Assembly (NCBI RefSeq): GCF_027172205.1
Contig: NC_070614.1
Span: forward strand, 1,188,001 to 1,252,000
Length of the DNA stretch: 64,000 nt
From: Podarcis raffonei
Taxonomy: Eukaryota > Chordata > Lepidosauria > Squamata > Lacertidae
Reading direction: 5' to 3'
Both the position numbers and the translations under genes were made by a program. Below are positions 40,001-52,247 of this stretch, one piece after another (the first letter of the stretch is position 1; every line of letters begins with the position of its first letter). Below the pieces are notes generated by a model. That model was not told the origin of the DNA, made no database searches, and saw only the letters and a list, made by a program, of their open reading frames with translations.

Positions 40001-42582
40001 GGGAACATTTCTGACCCTCCAGATGTGGTTGAACTGCAACTCTCCACAGCTGGAATCCAACATCTAGAAAACTACCACAGATTCCCTCTGGGAAAGCTCA
40101 TTCCAGAGATGGTTTTTTGGGGGGGGGGGTTGGAATAACCTCCTCCAACATCTGGCAAAAGACTGCAGCACTCTTGCAGGGCGAGATGATGTCCCCTGGA
40201 GCCATGAGCTTCAGCCTGTGGGCAGTGCGGCAGGGCCAGGCACAGCCTGCTCCTGTGACATCACCAAGGCAGGAGACAAATGGCGAGTCAGGGCTGCGGG
40301 CAGCTGTCACAGGGCGAGGCCTCTACTCCAGTTCCAACAGGCTCCTGTCACTCCCCTCTCCAGCCTGGATCACGCTGCCTGGCAGGTTTCATTTGACTTA
40401 ATAAAAGGTTTTGAAACTGCTCTTTGTTAATCAGGTAGCAGGGTGGGGCTCAGAATAAGGTTATGCCAGGGAATAAGGTTGTGCAAGGAAATATGCTGCC
40501 TGCTGCCAACCAGCAAGAACAGCTGCTGGGGAAAATGAGAGGCTTTCCTTGCTTCCCATGACAGAACTGCTTTCTTTCATATCAAATTACCACTATTAAA
40601 TTTATTTATTACCCACCTTTCACCAGCAAGTCCCAGGGTGAAATTCAAAAATTTAAAAATTCAGAGTTAAAAAGGTTAAAGCTTATTAATGTCACAGTAA
40701 TTGGGTGGGTCCTAAAAACCATGTCTCAGGTGCCAAAGGTCCAAAGCCATAAAGTGAAGGTGCCAGACGCACCTGTGGGGAGGGAATTCAACAGCTGAGG
40801 GGCTGCCCGAGAAGGCCCTCTCCTCCTGGGCCACCACCAACATCCCAAGTGCCTGTTGATCTTAATATACGGAAGGGTTCTGAAAGGAGGGGGTCTTTCA
40901 AGAATCTGGGGCCCGAGTTGTTTAGGGCTTTGAACACAAATGTGATTACTTTGAATCAGACCCAGAAACAAACTGGCAGTCTATTATTCTCTGAAACATT
41001 CTTATAAATTGAAGAAATAATTTACAGTCTTTTGGTTACCCTATGGCTGAACTCAGTTCATCGAGTGTTCCCAGGGCATCAAAGATCTGGTCATCTTTTG
41101 CTCTCCTCTCTCCAGTGAATGTGCTGGAAAACCCTTTTGAAAACCATGCAAGATGATAACAGTAAGAAAAATATGAAGCGGCTCACACCCAAGTGCCCAA
41201 AGCCCTGTTCACACGTGCATGTGCAATGATTGATTTCTGTAGCCCCAATGACTGGAAGATGAATGTGGCAACTGACTCCAATGAAAGACCACGGAATTTC
41301 TCTGCAGTGACTCATTTGCCCAGGCAAGGAATCACTTGGGACAGTAGGCTTCACAGTATTTGCACTAATACAGTAAAGGTAAAGGGACCCCTGACCATTA
41401 GGTCCAGTCGTGGCCGACTCTGGGGTTGCGGCGCTCATCTCACTTTATTGGCCGAGGGAGCCGGCGTACAGCTTCCGGGTCATGTTGCCAGCATGACTAA
41501 GCCGCTTCTGGCGAAGCAGAGCAGCGCACGGAAATGCCGTTTACCTTCCCGCTGGAGCAGTACCTATTTATCTACTTGCACTTTGACGTGCTTTCGAACT
41601 GCTAGGTTGGCAGGAGCAGGGACCGAGCAACGGGAACTCACCCTGTTGCGGGGATTCGAACTGCCGACCTTCTGATTGGCAAGTCCTAGGCTCTGTGGTT
41701 TAACCCCCAGCGCCCCCCGCATCCCTTACTAATACAGTATCCCCACTCAAATGTATTATTATTATTAAAAAAGAATCTGAGCAAAGCATCTCATATTTTA
41801 CAATCTCTTGTGTTTTCTTTTGTTAACAACATGTCACAGGTACATTATAAAATATTTTCCATTTGTTTCTGTGTGTAGATATATATTTGAAGCAGAGACC
41901 AGCAGCCAATTCCAGCAGTCATTCTAAGGCTGTCAAAAATGCCCCTTGTGGCACCATGGTGCTCTCATGGGCCAAGGATTAGCCGGGTGGGTCGGAGACC
42001 TGCCTCCGCTGGCAGGATGCTGCTACCTTGGTCTCCTGTTTTCGTGTATAACTTGGGGATTTGGGTTGTTTTCCTGGGCTTGGCATCCATGCTGCAGAGG
42101 AAGAGGAGAGGGAAATGGTCCTTTACATTCATTCCCTTTGCATATTCACATGAACTATTTAGTTAACAAAAATTAAGACACAACACATGATGCAATCGAC
42201 TTTCAAATGAGGATCAATGCAACGTCCACCACGAGCGCGCCCGGACTCATTCTCGGGCGCCTTTTAAAAGCCAACCCTTGACGTTTCTGGTTTTAGAAGT
42301 AACAGAGGCGCCTCCCCGAATCACGCTTTCCTTCGCGCGCCTCGCCCCCCCCCTCCACGGCGCTTCCTCCCGGCTAAGCAAGGAAACGGGCCGCTTCACA
42401 CGTGACGCTGCAACCCGTGCAAACGGGGCTCCGGCCGGGCCAGGCCCGGGGAGGGCGGCTCACCTGGGCGCCTCTCCGGCCCCGCTCTGCTCCCGGCTCA
42501 GGCGCCTCGCGCTCCCGCCCAGGGGCCAGGCCGCCCCCGCCGCCCGGCGCAGAGCGCGCCCGCAGCAGAGGAGACCCGCCAT
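31029..42582 (-). CDS. MMAB: MMAB, mitochondrial corrinoid adenosyltransferase (complete, 9 exons)
   Basis: MMAB adenosylates cob(I)alamin using ATP, making the cofactor of methylmalonyl-CoA mutase in the mitochondrial matrix. Exons in transcript order: 42464-42582, 42027-42091, 41040-41133, 39449-39506, 35100-35172, 34240-34337, 33234-33298, 32701-32760, 31029-31113. They sum to 717 nt: 238 residues plus stop (human is about 250). The first 35 or so residues are Ala/Arg-rich with almost no acids, a mitochondrial transit peptide. The core shows [20 protein letters not shown] (residues 52-71), [11 protein letters not shown] (83-93), [24 protein letters not shown] and the active-site helix RAICRRAER (182-190), which holds the counterparts of human R186, R190, R191 and E193 with numbering offset by four. 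Residue 191 is Cys where human has Arg. The start ATG (42580-42582 read in reverse) has a GCC context. The fourth intron holds a CR1 with a solo LTR. Confidence 0.97.
31920..32080. repeat. Palindromic MITE, diverged
   Basis: GACTACGATTCCCATCACCC and GCTGGGAGCTGGAGTTCAAC are the decayed arms of the same foldback family as 15171-15308, in the last part of MMAB. Confidence 0.55.
33385..33690. repeat. SINE fragment and CR1-type tail
   Basis: A minus-strand tRNA-SINE fragment (GACTGAACCTGAGACC, 33450) is followed at 33606-33685 by the + strand tail GATTCCTGCATAGCAGGGGG and ATTCTATAATTCTG, as in the SINE at 25655. It lies upstream of MMAB exon 7 in the MMAB intron. Confidence 0.55.
35988..37826 (-). 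CDS. CR1 ORF2 reverse-transcriptase part (612 codons open)
   Basis: One open frame covers the linker, fingers, palm and thumb: [38 protein letters not shown], the first catalytic Asp in [37 protein letters not shown] and the catalytic pair in [10 protein letters not shown], then [15 protein letters not shown] and the C-terminus [15 protein letters not shown]. These are CR1-clade signatures. The upstream endonuclease is cut off by the LTR and by 5' truncation, so this is a relic, yet an intact frame of this length implies a rather recent insertion. Confidence 0.9.
   Translation of the reverse strand: MRRKHGRCLKKPGWLSKELLTELRLKKDVYKKWKRGETTKEEFKQIASTCRHKVRKAKAQNELRLAREVKSNKKGFYGYVCSKRKNKETVGSLRGEDGEMQTGDTERAELLNAFFASVFSDKENNARPEEFGAKDSAEETQPRITKEIVQEYLASLDVFKSPGPDELHPRVLKELADVISEPLAVIFENSWRTGEVPADWRRANVVPIFKKGKREDPNNYRPVSLTSIPGKILEQIIKQTVCEHLERNAVITNSQHGFLKNKSCQTNLISFFDRITSLVDEGNAVDVAYLDFSKAFDKVPHDILVKKLVKCGLDYATTQWICNWLTDRTQRVLINGSSSSWRRVTSGVPQGSVLGPVLFNIFINDLDDGLKGILIKFADDTKLGGVANTPEDRITLQNDLDRLENWAKTNKMNFNREKCKVLHLGKKNERHKYKMGDTWLESTTCEKDLGVLVDHKLDMSQQCDAAAKKANAILGCINRSIASRSREVIVPLYSALVRPHLEYCVQFWAPQFKKDTDKLERVQRRATKMVKGLETMPYEERLWELGMFSLEKRRLRGDMIAMFKYIKGCHIEEGERLFSAAPEKRTRSNGSKLQERRFHLNIRKNFLTVRAV
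37847..38249. mobile_element. Solo LTR (retroviral-type or Gypsy-type), 403 bp
   Basis: A fossil LTR with perfect 7-base inverted ends TGTCAGG...CCTGACA, flanked by a 5-base duplication TTGTG at 37842-37846 and 38250-38254. An AATAAA on the + strand near 38180-38185 suggests + orientation. No internal coding region or second LTR is present, so it is a solo LTR from recombination. A 5-base duplication fits several LTR groups (Gypsy, ERV class III and others); the family is not resolved. It is younger than the CR1 it interrupts. Confidence 0.85.
38255..38816 (-). pseudogene. CR1 endonuclease part, 5' truncated
   Basis: The minus-strand translation gives [33 protein letters not shown] (catalytic GDFN), [11 protein letters not shown] and [10 protein letters not shown] (catalytic SDH), a CR1-type APE endonuclease C-terminal half. 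The N-terminal half is absent by truncation at about 38816, where an unrelated SINE-type repeat (38817-38935) adjoins. Confidence 0.85.
38995..39271. mobile_element. pogo/Tigger-like MITE, 277 bp
   Basis: The ends CAGTCATACCTCGGGTTAAA and AGAGGTTACCACTG are inverted, with TA on each side (38993-38994, 39272-39273). The interior is CpG-rich and carries short direct repeats of GCAGGCGTGCTGTC (39139-39205) and a hairpin around GAACGGATCCCGTTC. It lies in MMAB intron 4. Confidence 0.75.
40598..40985 (-). repeat. L2-like LINE 3' region
   Basis: TTTATTTATTACCCACCTTT, then GAAGGCCCTCTCCTCCTGGG and GTTGTTTAGGGCTTTGAACA on the + strand, the usual antisense layout of squamate L2-like ends. It lies just before MMAB exon 3 (41040). 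Confidence 0.5.
41375..41720 (-). mobile_element. tRNA-derived SINE (Sauria/Squam-like), nearly full length
   Basis: On the minus strand the head GGGGGTTAAACCACAGAGCC and the B box CAGTTCGAATCCCCGCAACA are tRNA-like. The body follows (GTGCAAGTAGATAAATAGGT; TTAGTCATGCTGGCAACATG) and the tail is TTTACC repeats. The copy is well preserved, hence fairly young. It lies in MMAB intron 2. The name is from memory. Confidence 0.75.
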
Positions 42583-43100
42583 GGCGCCGCCGCCGCCGCT
42601 TGTTCCTCCCCCCGCTCGCGATTGGCCGGGCGGCGCCCAGACCCGCCCCCCGGAGGATGAGGGCGGCGCTTCCGTGGGCGGGCGGGGCCAAGCCGCGGCG
42701 CTGCCGGGACGACGCCTGCTCGCTCGCTGTGCGGCTGCTCTGTCGGGGCTGCGGGGGCCCCCTGCCGGGAGGAGATGCGCACCTGGGTGGTCTCGGCTCC
42801 GGGGAAGGTGATCCTGCACGGGGAGCACGCCGTCGTCCACGGCAAGGTGAGCGGGGGGCCGAAAGGGGGCCAGGATCGGGGCCTCGCCTCAGGCCGAGCC
42901 GCCGAGGGGGCGGGGGCGAGGCAGGCGAGGCGGCAGGAGGAGCGCGCCTCCCTCGGGCAGATGCTGCAGCCTGAGTGCTGACCGAAGGGAGACCTCGCCA
43001 GCCTGGACCACCACCAGGGTCTTTCTATTATCAGCTTGGGCCCGGTTTCCCCGCCGGATCGCCTTCTTGCCCCGAAGATGCTTCTCCCCCCGGCCCTCCC
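42230..43100. promoter_or_regulatory. CpG island with bidirectional MMAB/MVK promoter
   Basis: The stretch is strikingly GC- and CpG-rich compared with its AT-rich surroundings and covers both first coding exons. The two ATGs are divergent with 192 bases between them (42583-42774). In that gap I see an inverted CCAAT box (ATTGGC, 42621-42626), a GC box on the minus strand (ACCCGCCCCC, 42641-42650) and GGGCGGGGCC around 42680-42689. There is no TATA box. In mammals these two genes are known to share a sterol-responsive (SREBP-2) bidirectional promoter. I could not pick out a convincing sterol response element by eye here. Confidence 0.8.
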
Positions 43101-46100
43101 CGCCTGCTCTTTCCCAGCAGCCGTCTTCGCTCCACTCTTTTCGAGGTCTGCTAAAAACTTTTTTTGTTGGACAACCTGCCCAGATATGTAGAATGTTGGT
43201 GTGTGTTTTCACTTATCATTGATTTTAACTATTTTTGAATGTTTTAAATAGTTGTTTTAAACTGTTTTTACTGATGATACTTCTATTTCTCTTTCCTTTT
43301 ATAAACTGCTTTGTTTATTTTTATTTTTTACAAACAAGTGGTATATAAATTTTATGAAATAAATAAAAAGTAAGCAATGGCTATATTGCAACGCCTAATT
43401 TGGCTTGGGACCTCAGTTAGCTGCCGGAACTCCTCTGCTGACCTCAGTCTCCCTGGACTCCAAAGTCTTCATCCGAGGCCCCGCTTTCAAGTGCCCCCTT
43501 CAAGAGGGAGTTTCGGGGGGGGGGCGACAATGGGGAAGCGGTTGCAGTCCCCCATCTTTGCAGCACCCTCCCAAGCAAGGTCTGCTGGCACTGACTCTCC
43601 TACCTTTTTGGCAGCAGGTTAAGACTTCCTCTATTCCCAGGCATTTGGTGGGCTATTGATTTTTGCCATTTTTGCAACTGGCCCTTTGTGTTGTTGATTT
43701 TTCAGGGCTTTATGTGAGGGTTTAAGTATTGGACAGTCTAAGTTTTATTTTGTGTGTGATTTTATACTACTTATACATTCTGAAACTGCATTGTAGGAGG
43801 CATTTTAATATAACAAATAATACAAACAGTGCACAGAATAAACGCAATCCCAGAGGAGTGATGTGTAAAAACAGCATAACATGATTGGATGGGGATGAAT
43901 TCAGATTTAGGTTGCCCATCAGAACCCCATCCACTAGAGAGGAAGCCCCATTGAATTAAATAGGATTTACTTCTGAGAAGATGTAGTTAGAATTGCCCAA
44001 TAGAAAACCTGAAAAACAAGAAGGCCTTTGCCCAGTGCTGAAAAGACATGGAAGGAGGCGTGAGCCAAGCCTCTCCAGGGAATATGATGCATGATGTGAG
44101 GCACCACAAACAGCCTCAGATGAAGATCTTCAACTCCATTTCCCAACATGTTATAATGATTGATAATTATTATTTAATGAATGTCTACCCCGCCCTTCCT
44201 CCCCAAGGAGTCCAGGGCAGCAAACAGGTACACAATTTAAAAACAAAAAGCAGAAACATTCTAAAAATATATTTTAAATATTACAATAAAGAATGCCTAA
44301 AAGCAGTTACAGTTTATTTAATTCATAACATTTACATGCCATTTGCTTATTAAAAGAAAAAATCTCAAACCAGTTAAAATCAGAATTGTAGAGTTGGAAG
44401 GGATCCCTAAGGGTCATGTAGTCCAACCCCCTGCAATGCAGGAATCTCGACTAAAGCATCCATAACAGATGGCCAGCCAACCCCTGTTTAAAAACCTCCA
44501 AGGAAGGAGAGTCCAGCACCTTCCTTCATGCTTCCATCCAAAGATCTCGAGAATTCTTCAGCCATCAAATGCCCAAGTAAAGAAAAATGTTTCCAAATTC
44601 CTCCTTAAAGCTAATAATGGTGGGCATTCCACAGTTGGGGAGCCACCACTGGAAAGGCCCTGTAAAAACGAAGAAGCTTATTATGGCACCAGCTTTTCTG
44701 GACTACAGTCCACTTCATCAGAGGCATGGAGTGTTTTCCTGAGCTGCAGGGGTATGTTTGTGTGTAGATTAGTGAAGCTGGGAGGAAATAAAATGCAGAA
44801 AAGTGCAGACAGTGATAATTAGGCTATTAATATTCACAAGACCACGGTGATAACGTATTGGTAGGTCAGTTAACACACCTTAGAGTTGGTGAGGTGGACC
44901 TTAGTCCACAAAAACTTCTGCCATAGCAAATCTGCTTGTTTTTAAGGCACCACAAGACACATTTATTTCTCCTGTGCAAGTCTAGCATGACTACCCCACT
45001 GGAAATTGTAACATTGTGGGGAATGTTAATATTTATTTTTTGCAAGAGTTAAATCCATATTGAGAGTGGTTGTTTCTTTTTCTCCCTGTACCCGCAAAAT
45101 GCACTTGGCAATGTTTCCTCTCAGGGCGGGGGGGGGGGGAGAACCTTTGTCAGCCACAGGTGCAGGCTTGTCCCCTGTCCCCTAACCCAGGCAGGCTTCC
45201 TGGGGCCAGAGGAAAATGGGTGGAGCAACCCAGGCAACGCTGCCTAGATTCCACACACTCACACGTCCTCCCCGGGGTCAAGCAAGGGGCCAAGTTGGTC
45301 CGAGTTCACAGACCCATTCCAGCCTGGAAGACACACTCAAGGAAGAGTGCAAACCAGGCCTCGTAAGGGTTGTGTCCTGGGGAGAGTCCCAAGGAGCAGG
45401 GGGGCTGGATCTGGAGGGCGCCTGAAGTTCTCTGTGCTGGGGTTTTAGAAAAAGGCCTCCCCATGCCGACCTCTGTGTGTGGTGCCTTCCCTGTTGAAGG
45501 TGTGTGTGACTCCTGCATAGCAGGGGGTTGGACTAGATGACCCTCAGAGCCCCTTCCAACTCCACAATTCTGCAATTCCAGCTTGCCCTGGCCGTGGCTT
45601 TGAACCTGAGGACATTCCTTCAGATGACCCTTCGGAATGATGGGAAGGTCTTGATACATCTGCCAAATATTGGGACCAAGTTGCACTGGGAAACATCTGA
45701 GCTGGAGCCCTTACTGGCAGCGTTCCCTGGTGAGCACTCTGGATGCTTGGGGGTGTTGGGGGGGGACTCCTGTTCTTTGCTTCAATCTGCAGAGAGCCAC
45801 AGCTGCTTTGGGAGATCCGTTCCGGGGAGGCCTGAGATGAGGGTCCCACGGCCCAATCTCCAGGCATCCTGTGTGGGCTGCCTGGGGCTGTGAAGCACAG
45901 CAGAGGGGCAGGAGCGCCAAGCAGCTCAATGGCAGAGCGTTGGCTTTGCACGCAGAAGGTACCAGGCCAAATCTCCAGGTCAGGCTGGGAATGCCCCCTG
46001 CCCAAAACGCTGTTGCCAGTCATGCCAGTCCTGAGCTCGATGGAGCAAGGCTCTGACTTGGGATGAAATAGCTTCCTGGGTTCCTGTGGTTGGCCTAGTA

Positions 46101-49100
46101 AAGGCGTTTCTCTGATGTCTATCCTGGAATAAAGCAAAATGTGTCTGGTGGGTCTGTCATGGACCGTTAAGATGCCTTCCTCTCCATTGGCTCTTTCTCC
46201 AGCTGGCCTGATTGACTCTCAGCCCCCCAGCCCAGGACAAGTGGAGAAGCTGAAGGAGTTTGTGGGGGCTGCAGAGGGAGCGGCTGCAGCCACACACAGC
46301 CTGGCCGTCGTGGCCTTCCTCTACTTGTACTTGTCCATTGCGTCCAAATGCGGGTAAGGCTCTTGGGCACCTCCCCCCACTTGTCGCTGCTTCACCCGTG
46401 ATTTAATGCATTGATATTTCTCTCCCAGAGAGCCTTGTAGTGGGAATTATAGCGTGTGCCTTGACTGAAGGGCCTAAAAGAGAAGAGATGCAAAGCAAGA
46501 GTGCCTGGAATGATATGGTTAGGAGAAACTGCTCACGCAGACTGTGTTAAGAATGTGTCAAGGAAAAGCTCACATTGAGCAAGTCCTGTAAAGAGTAGGC
46601 ATTCTGATCTTCTTGCAGAATCAGGCTTCCAGCTCTGTTAAAGCAGGCATGCTTTTCATCAGAGAATGGGACCTAATTTGTACGCATGTGGGTGGGTTCC
46701 CCAGTGGGGGCCGTTCTGCCCGAGTAAAGTTCCCTTAAACACCGCAATGCTGTGTCTATTGAAGAACTCCACCACAACCCTTTAGTGGTGTGGCTCTCTC
46801 AATTCTGAATCCTGGCTCTCTGCAGTGAAGTGTATGCTGTAAACTGCCCTGTGATTTTCAGGTGAAGGGTAGTACTGTATACACATTCAATAATAATAAT
46901 AAAATAGTTGGAAGCTGTAGCTCATTTGGGGGTGAGGTGGGGAGCCGCTGACCCACAGACCAAATTGGGACCCAGCACAGGTCCCAGTTTGGCATAGGAG
47001 GCTGTTTTCCCCAAACCACACTCCCTGCCCCCCCCCCACCTAGCATCATAGTTGACATAAGGTGTGAGTTGTAGATAGAGACAGGGCTGGATCTATTGCA
47101 AAACCTCCCAAAAGCCATCTGGAAGTCACCGCTCCCCAGATTGTTGGCAGTGACCAGCTGTCCTGGAGCAGCCAATACCTGCAGAAAGCAGCTTTGAAGT
47201 ACCTATGCTCAGCACCTGGTATAGGGTTGGCAAGCTTGTTATGATGCCTGATGATGGACAGGTGGTAAAGCAGCTGGTTCATCATCTGACATCATAAGCT
47301 CCAGTAATGGCCTGGTTGGTTATCCTTGCAAGGTGAACCCCTTGCTTCAGGAGCTGCTGAAGGGTCATGGCTCAGTGGGATAACATCTGCGCTGCATTCA
47401 GAAGGCCCCAGGTTCCATCCCCTGCAGCATCCTGGATACAGCTGTTGCTGCCAGTCCTTGTAGACAATACTAGGCTAGATGGACCCAAGGGTCTGGCTCA
47501 GTACCTGCAAGCCTCCTCTGTTCCCAGCTTCCTATGATCACCAGAGCCAGAGCAAACAGATTTGTTCTATTGTCTGTGTGACAAGATAATGCAACTCATT
47601 CCAGTTCTTCCTTGTTGCTCCTGCTCAGTAAATGATGGAATGACAGGTGGTTTACTTTTTATTTTTGTAATGTTGTGTCTTTCAGGGTCCTTCCAAGCAT
47701 GGACATCCTGGTGTGGTCTGAGCTGCCCACAGGTGCTGGGTTAGGTTCCAGCGCTGCTTATTCCGTCTGCCTCGCAGGGGCTTTGCTTTCTGGGTGTGGG
47801 GTCATCAGCTACCCTCTGGGCGAGGGCCAGTCTGTAGCCAGGTAGGAGCCCCAGAGAGCTGGGCATCGTAGAATCACAGAGCTGTAGAGGCGGAAGGGTC
47901 ATCTGGTTCAACTACCTGCAGTGCAAGCATCTCGGCTGAGAGATGGCCATCCAACCAATGCGGGTGGGGCGTGAAATGTTGATGGATTCACTTCTACCTC
48001 ATTCAGCTATTTTATCTGTTCAATTATCTGTCGCAAACAGAAACAAATAGATATCAATAGATATTTTTCTTTGCCTAAGTATAAGAACCTGGAAGAACTG
48101 CTTCCAAATACAACCAGCCAACATTATTATTTATTAAATTTATATCACACCTTTCCTCCAAGGAGCTCAAGGTCCTCTCCCTCCCCTCACAGCAACCCTG
48201 CGAGGTAGGTCAGGCTGAGAGGCAGTGACCGGCCCCCAAGGTCAGCCCGTGAGCTTCGTGGCTGAGTGGGGATTTGAACCCCATCTTCCCAGGTCCCAGG
48301 CCACCTCTTAAGAACCACAATAGGCAATACTGGTCTGCATGGACAGACTCTCTGGCATGGTGTGAGGCTGTTTTCTGCCTTCCAGGTGGGCTGAGGATGA
48401 GCTGGACTTAATCAACAGGTGGGCCTTCCGAGGAGAGCAGGTGATCCATGGGAACCCCTCTGGAGTGGATAATGCTGTGGGGACCTGGGGTAAGTGCTTT
48501 CTCTGATTTAACATGAGAAGAGGCTTCTGGATCAGGCCTAAGGCGGGGCATGTAGTCCAGCAACCTGTTCTCCCAGCGGCCAGCCAGAGGCCCCAAGTGG
48601 GTCCCGCCTGCAGGACCTGAGCCCAAGAGCCCTCGCTGTGGTTTCTGGCAACTGGTATTCAGAAGCTTTGCTGCCTGCACCTGAGGAGGCAGATGGCAGA
48701 GCCACCATGCCTAGGAGCCATCTCTAGCCTGCTCCATGAATTTGTCTGGTCCTCTTTTAAAGCGTCCAAGTGTGTGACCATCACTGCCTCCTGTGGGAGC
48801 GAGTTCCGTAGTTGAGCTACGCGCTGTGTAAATCATAGAATCACAGAGTTGGAAGGTACCCTGAGGGTCATCCAGCCCAACCCCCTGCAATGCAGGAATC
48901 TCAAATAAAGCATCCCTGATATCTAATATTTCCCCCCAGCTCAGTTCACAAGTGACAGCATTGAATGGCTTGCTGGATTTTAATTCCACTGGTATCACCA
49001 CAGTCTCCATCTGCTACGCTTCTAGAAGCCATGGGGGTGGGTCCTGTATCACACGCTGGGGTCTCCCTCACGTCCTAGATGAAGCTGCCCCTTTGGAACT

Positions 49101-52100
49101 ATCTGTAGTTATCTCTCTTCAAATATTCAGAATTCCTTTCCTTCTCTCCCTTGCTTTATGACAAAGGAGTGACTCAACGTTGCTCTGTATTGTTCATTGT
49201 AAATTGAGTTCTTTGTGCCAGATCATGGAAAACAAGACATCTTCTGAAACAGTGTTCCAGTGTTAAGGCTCTTCTTCTCCCCCTCCATGGAAACTTTTAG
49301 GTGGAGCTTTGAGATACCAGTCAGGAAAAATCTTGCCGTTAAAAAGGTAAAAGTTCACTCTGAGCGTTAATGTTTATGCTGCATAAAAACTACTTTTAGT
49401 GTGATGAATGTGGTTAATAAGCTGCTCTGTGGGAAGGCTGGTGGGTTTCAGACTATATTTGCTGGGGGTGAGGAGGTCTTCACACAGATGCTGGACCAGC
49501 CACCTCTGGGGGGTTGCTCTACCCCTGGGCTGTCTGCATGGGGTGGGGTGGGAGACGCGGTGAACTTACAGGGACACTCCACCCCCCACCCCCACCAGCT
49601 CTTTGAAATAAATAGTTGAAAGCTCTTCGTGATGGCCTCCGCATGAGATGGCTGCAAAAGAGAAATTCATGAAGGAGGAGGCAAAGGCTCTCAGGGGCTC
49701 CTGGCCACGATGGCTGTGTTCACCCTCCACTTTCGAAGGTGTTACGCCTCTGATTCCTGGCTGGGCAGGGGAGGTGAGCAGAGTCCTGTGGCCTTCAGGT
49801 TCCGCTTGCAGGCTCCCAACAGGCTTCCGGCTGCCCATTATGAGAACAGGAGAGGGGACCAGGGGGCCCCCACTGGCCAGACCCAGCAGCAGGGCTCTTC
49901 TGGGGCTTTGATGTTTGATGATTCTGCTTTCATCCCCTTTTTGTGGGGGGGGCATTGAATAAGGTGATGCAGCTCTAGTGATGTTAAATTCGAGAATAAT
50001 CTTTTGGAGAATATTCTCAAGAATATTCTTGGTTAATGAGAATATTAGAGAATTCCCATTTAAAATAGGAGAATATTCATTTCAATGCATTGCATATATA
50101 ATTAGTTAATATACATGTTTATTCATGGGTAAACTTGTTCAGATGGCAACCAAAAACTACAGAAAACTTTCTTATTGGTCAGCAGTGTTGACATATAGGG
50201 AAACTTGTTGTTTGGCAAAGGAACCACAGTGAAAATATGTAAGCACAAGCCTACTTGTCACTTGCAAGTATCAAATTAAAAAGTAAAACATGTTTTATAG
50301 TTAAAGTGGAAGCATTCTAAGGTGATGGCACCAGTAATTGTCATGTAAAGGTTTGGTATATAGAAACTCGGTAGTTAAATCATATTTTATTCTTCCAACA
50401 GAACATGTACATGTTATAAGACAAGTCAAAAAAATACTATTGGCATGTTAAGGTTTGATACAAGTAAATTCAGTAATAGGCTATCTTGTGCTTCTAATAG
50501 CTCTAACACTTAATAACTGTTTTGGTGACTAAAACATAGCTTGATAAACAAAACTACATGCATACATATAAAAAAGAAGCCATTAACATTAAATATATTA
50601 TCATTATATGATAATATATTTTAGTATATCAATCTCTGGTAAATGGCACCTTGTACCTTTGAATAGCACTGCAAAAACCAGTTACTGGCACTAAATAAAA
50701 CTATAGAAATGTTAACTGTTTAAATCAAGGCCACATCACATGCTGTTACACATAATTGTATAGGCCTAGGTACTTTAAGTGTATTAAAGGTACATTAAAG
50801 CTACTTTCTGTAAAAAATAAATAAATCACACTGTATGGCCAAGGGTATAGAATTGCTAAGAATAAGGTCACACCAAAATAGAAAAAAGGCTATTATATAG
50901 TTGAAATACATACGAATTCAAATGTTCATCAAATTAAATGATGAAACTTTAAAAAAATAAAGTTTTCTGTAGCTCACATTTCAGAACTCCCAATGGTGAA
51001 TGACGCAATGCCCAGTAATGTAATGATCAAAAAAATCATTATTCATTACTTACACTGACAATTTCACAGCTTGACTGATTATTTACTAGATTTTTTAAAT
51101 GTGGGTTGTAAAACTGGTTTTTACATTAGAATTTACAGTTTGTGGAGAATATTCTCTGGAGAATTTTCTAGCAGAGAATATTCTGGAGAATATTCTCCGG
51201 AGAATATTCTCACCTCACATCACTATGCAGCTCTGAGTTCGTTTCCCTCTCTGGCACCTAAAAACCTCCACACACAAAGGATCAATGTTAATTCCTCAGC
51301 CTTGCGAGATGCTTATAGATGCTCTGACTTTTTGCAAACAAGTGGCATTTAAGGAATAACTTGCTTGCTTAAAATTACAAAGGGTTTGAGGACAGAATGC
51401 AAGGGGTTTCTTTTTCAGCCGTTGGCCACCCTGATCCCTTCTGCCAATGAACCATAATCAGACTCCATTAAAATCTTTCGTGGGGCGTGAAATTGCTCTA
51501 TTAGCCGCTAACATCAGGCGCTGGTTCATTATCGCAGATGGTATTAGAAAACAAAGTTATTTTGGTTCACAAGACACAGGCCTTTTGTCAGGCAGCTAAA
51601 TGGCCTCTGGCGGCACGCTGAGGTAATTCTAACCACACCGTGGCTCCTAATGACATTTAAGCTTTTGGGTCGAGGTCCCTGTCTTGTGTGAAGTCCTTAA
51701 TGGCTGCGCAATGGTCATACGAACAAAAGTGACTGGCATCGGGGGGGGGGCTGGTCCTGGCTCTGAGCCTGCAGAAGGCCCCACGTCCGTTGGTGGGGCT
51801 GCATGGGACCCCTCCTTCCTTGAGAGGCACTGCCTGTCAGGATACACCCCACCAGACTCTACAGAAGAGGATGCTCCATTAGCTCAACTAGTGTGTATTT
51901 CTACAAACTTTTAAGGCTGAGTTGTAACGCGGGAAGCTGCCTTATTCCGAGTCAGACCTTTGGTTGACCTAGCTCAGTGATGTCTGCACTGATTGGCAGC
52001 GGTTCTCTGGGGTTTCAGGCAGAGAGTCTCTCCCAGCCCTGTTTGGGGATGAAGTCAGGGATTGGGCCTGAGACCTTCTTCTTGCCAGGCAGATGCCCTC

Positions 52101-52191
52101 CCTACCCCTGAGCTCAGGCCTTTCCCCTCTTTCTACCCTGGGATCTTGGAGGGAGAGCCTATGAATACCCTAGAGAAGATGGGCAACCCTC

Positions 52192-52247
<56 letters not shown>

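Noticed and set aside
41193-41675. 160-codon frame in MMAB intron 2 and exon 3
   Set aside because: Most of it lies in the SINE at 41375-41720.
42278-42974. Long GC-rich frames on both strands around the island
   Set aside because: They are frames opened by CpG-rich composition, rich in Ala, Arg, Gly and Pro, and overlap the true first exons of MMAB and MVK.
49976-51225. Retroelement or Mutator element with a 10-base duplication
   Set aside because: ATGCAGCTCT does occur on both sides, but taking TAGTG as the terminus gives better inverted ends and an exact 8-base duplication, which fits hAT.
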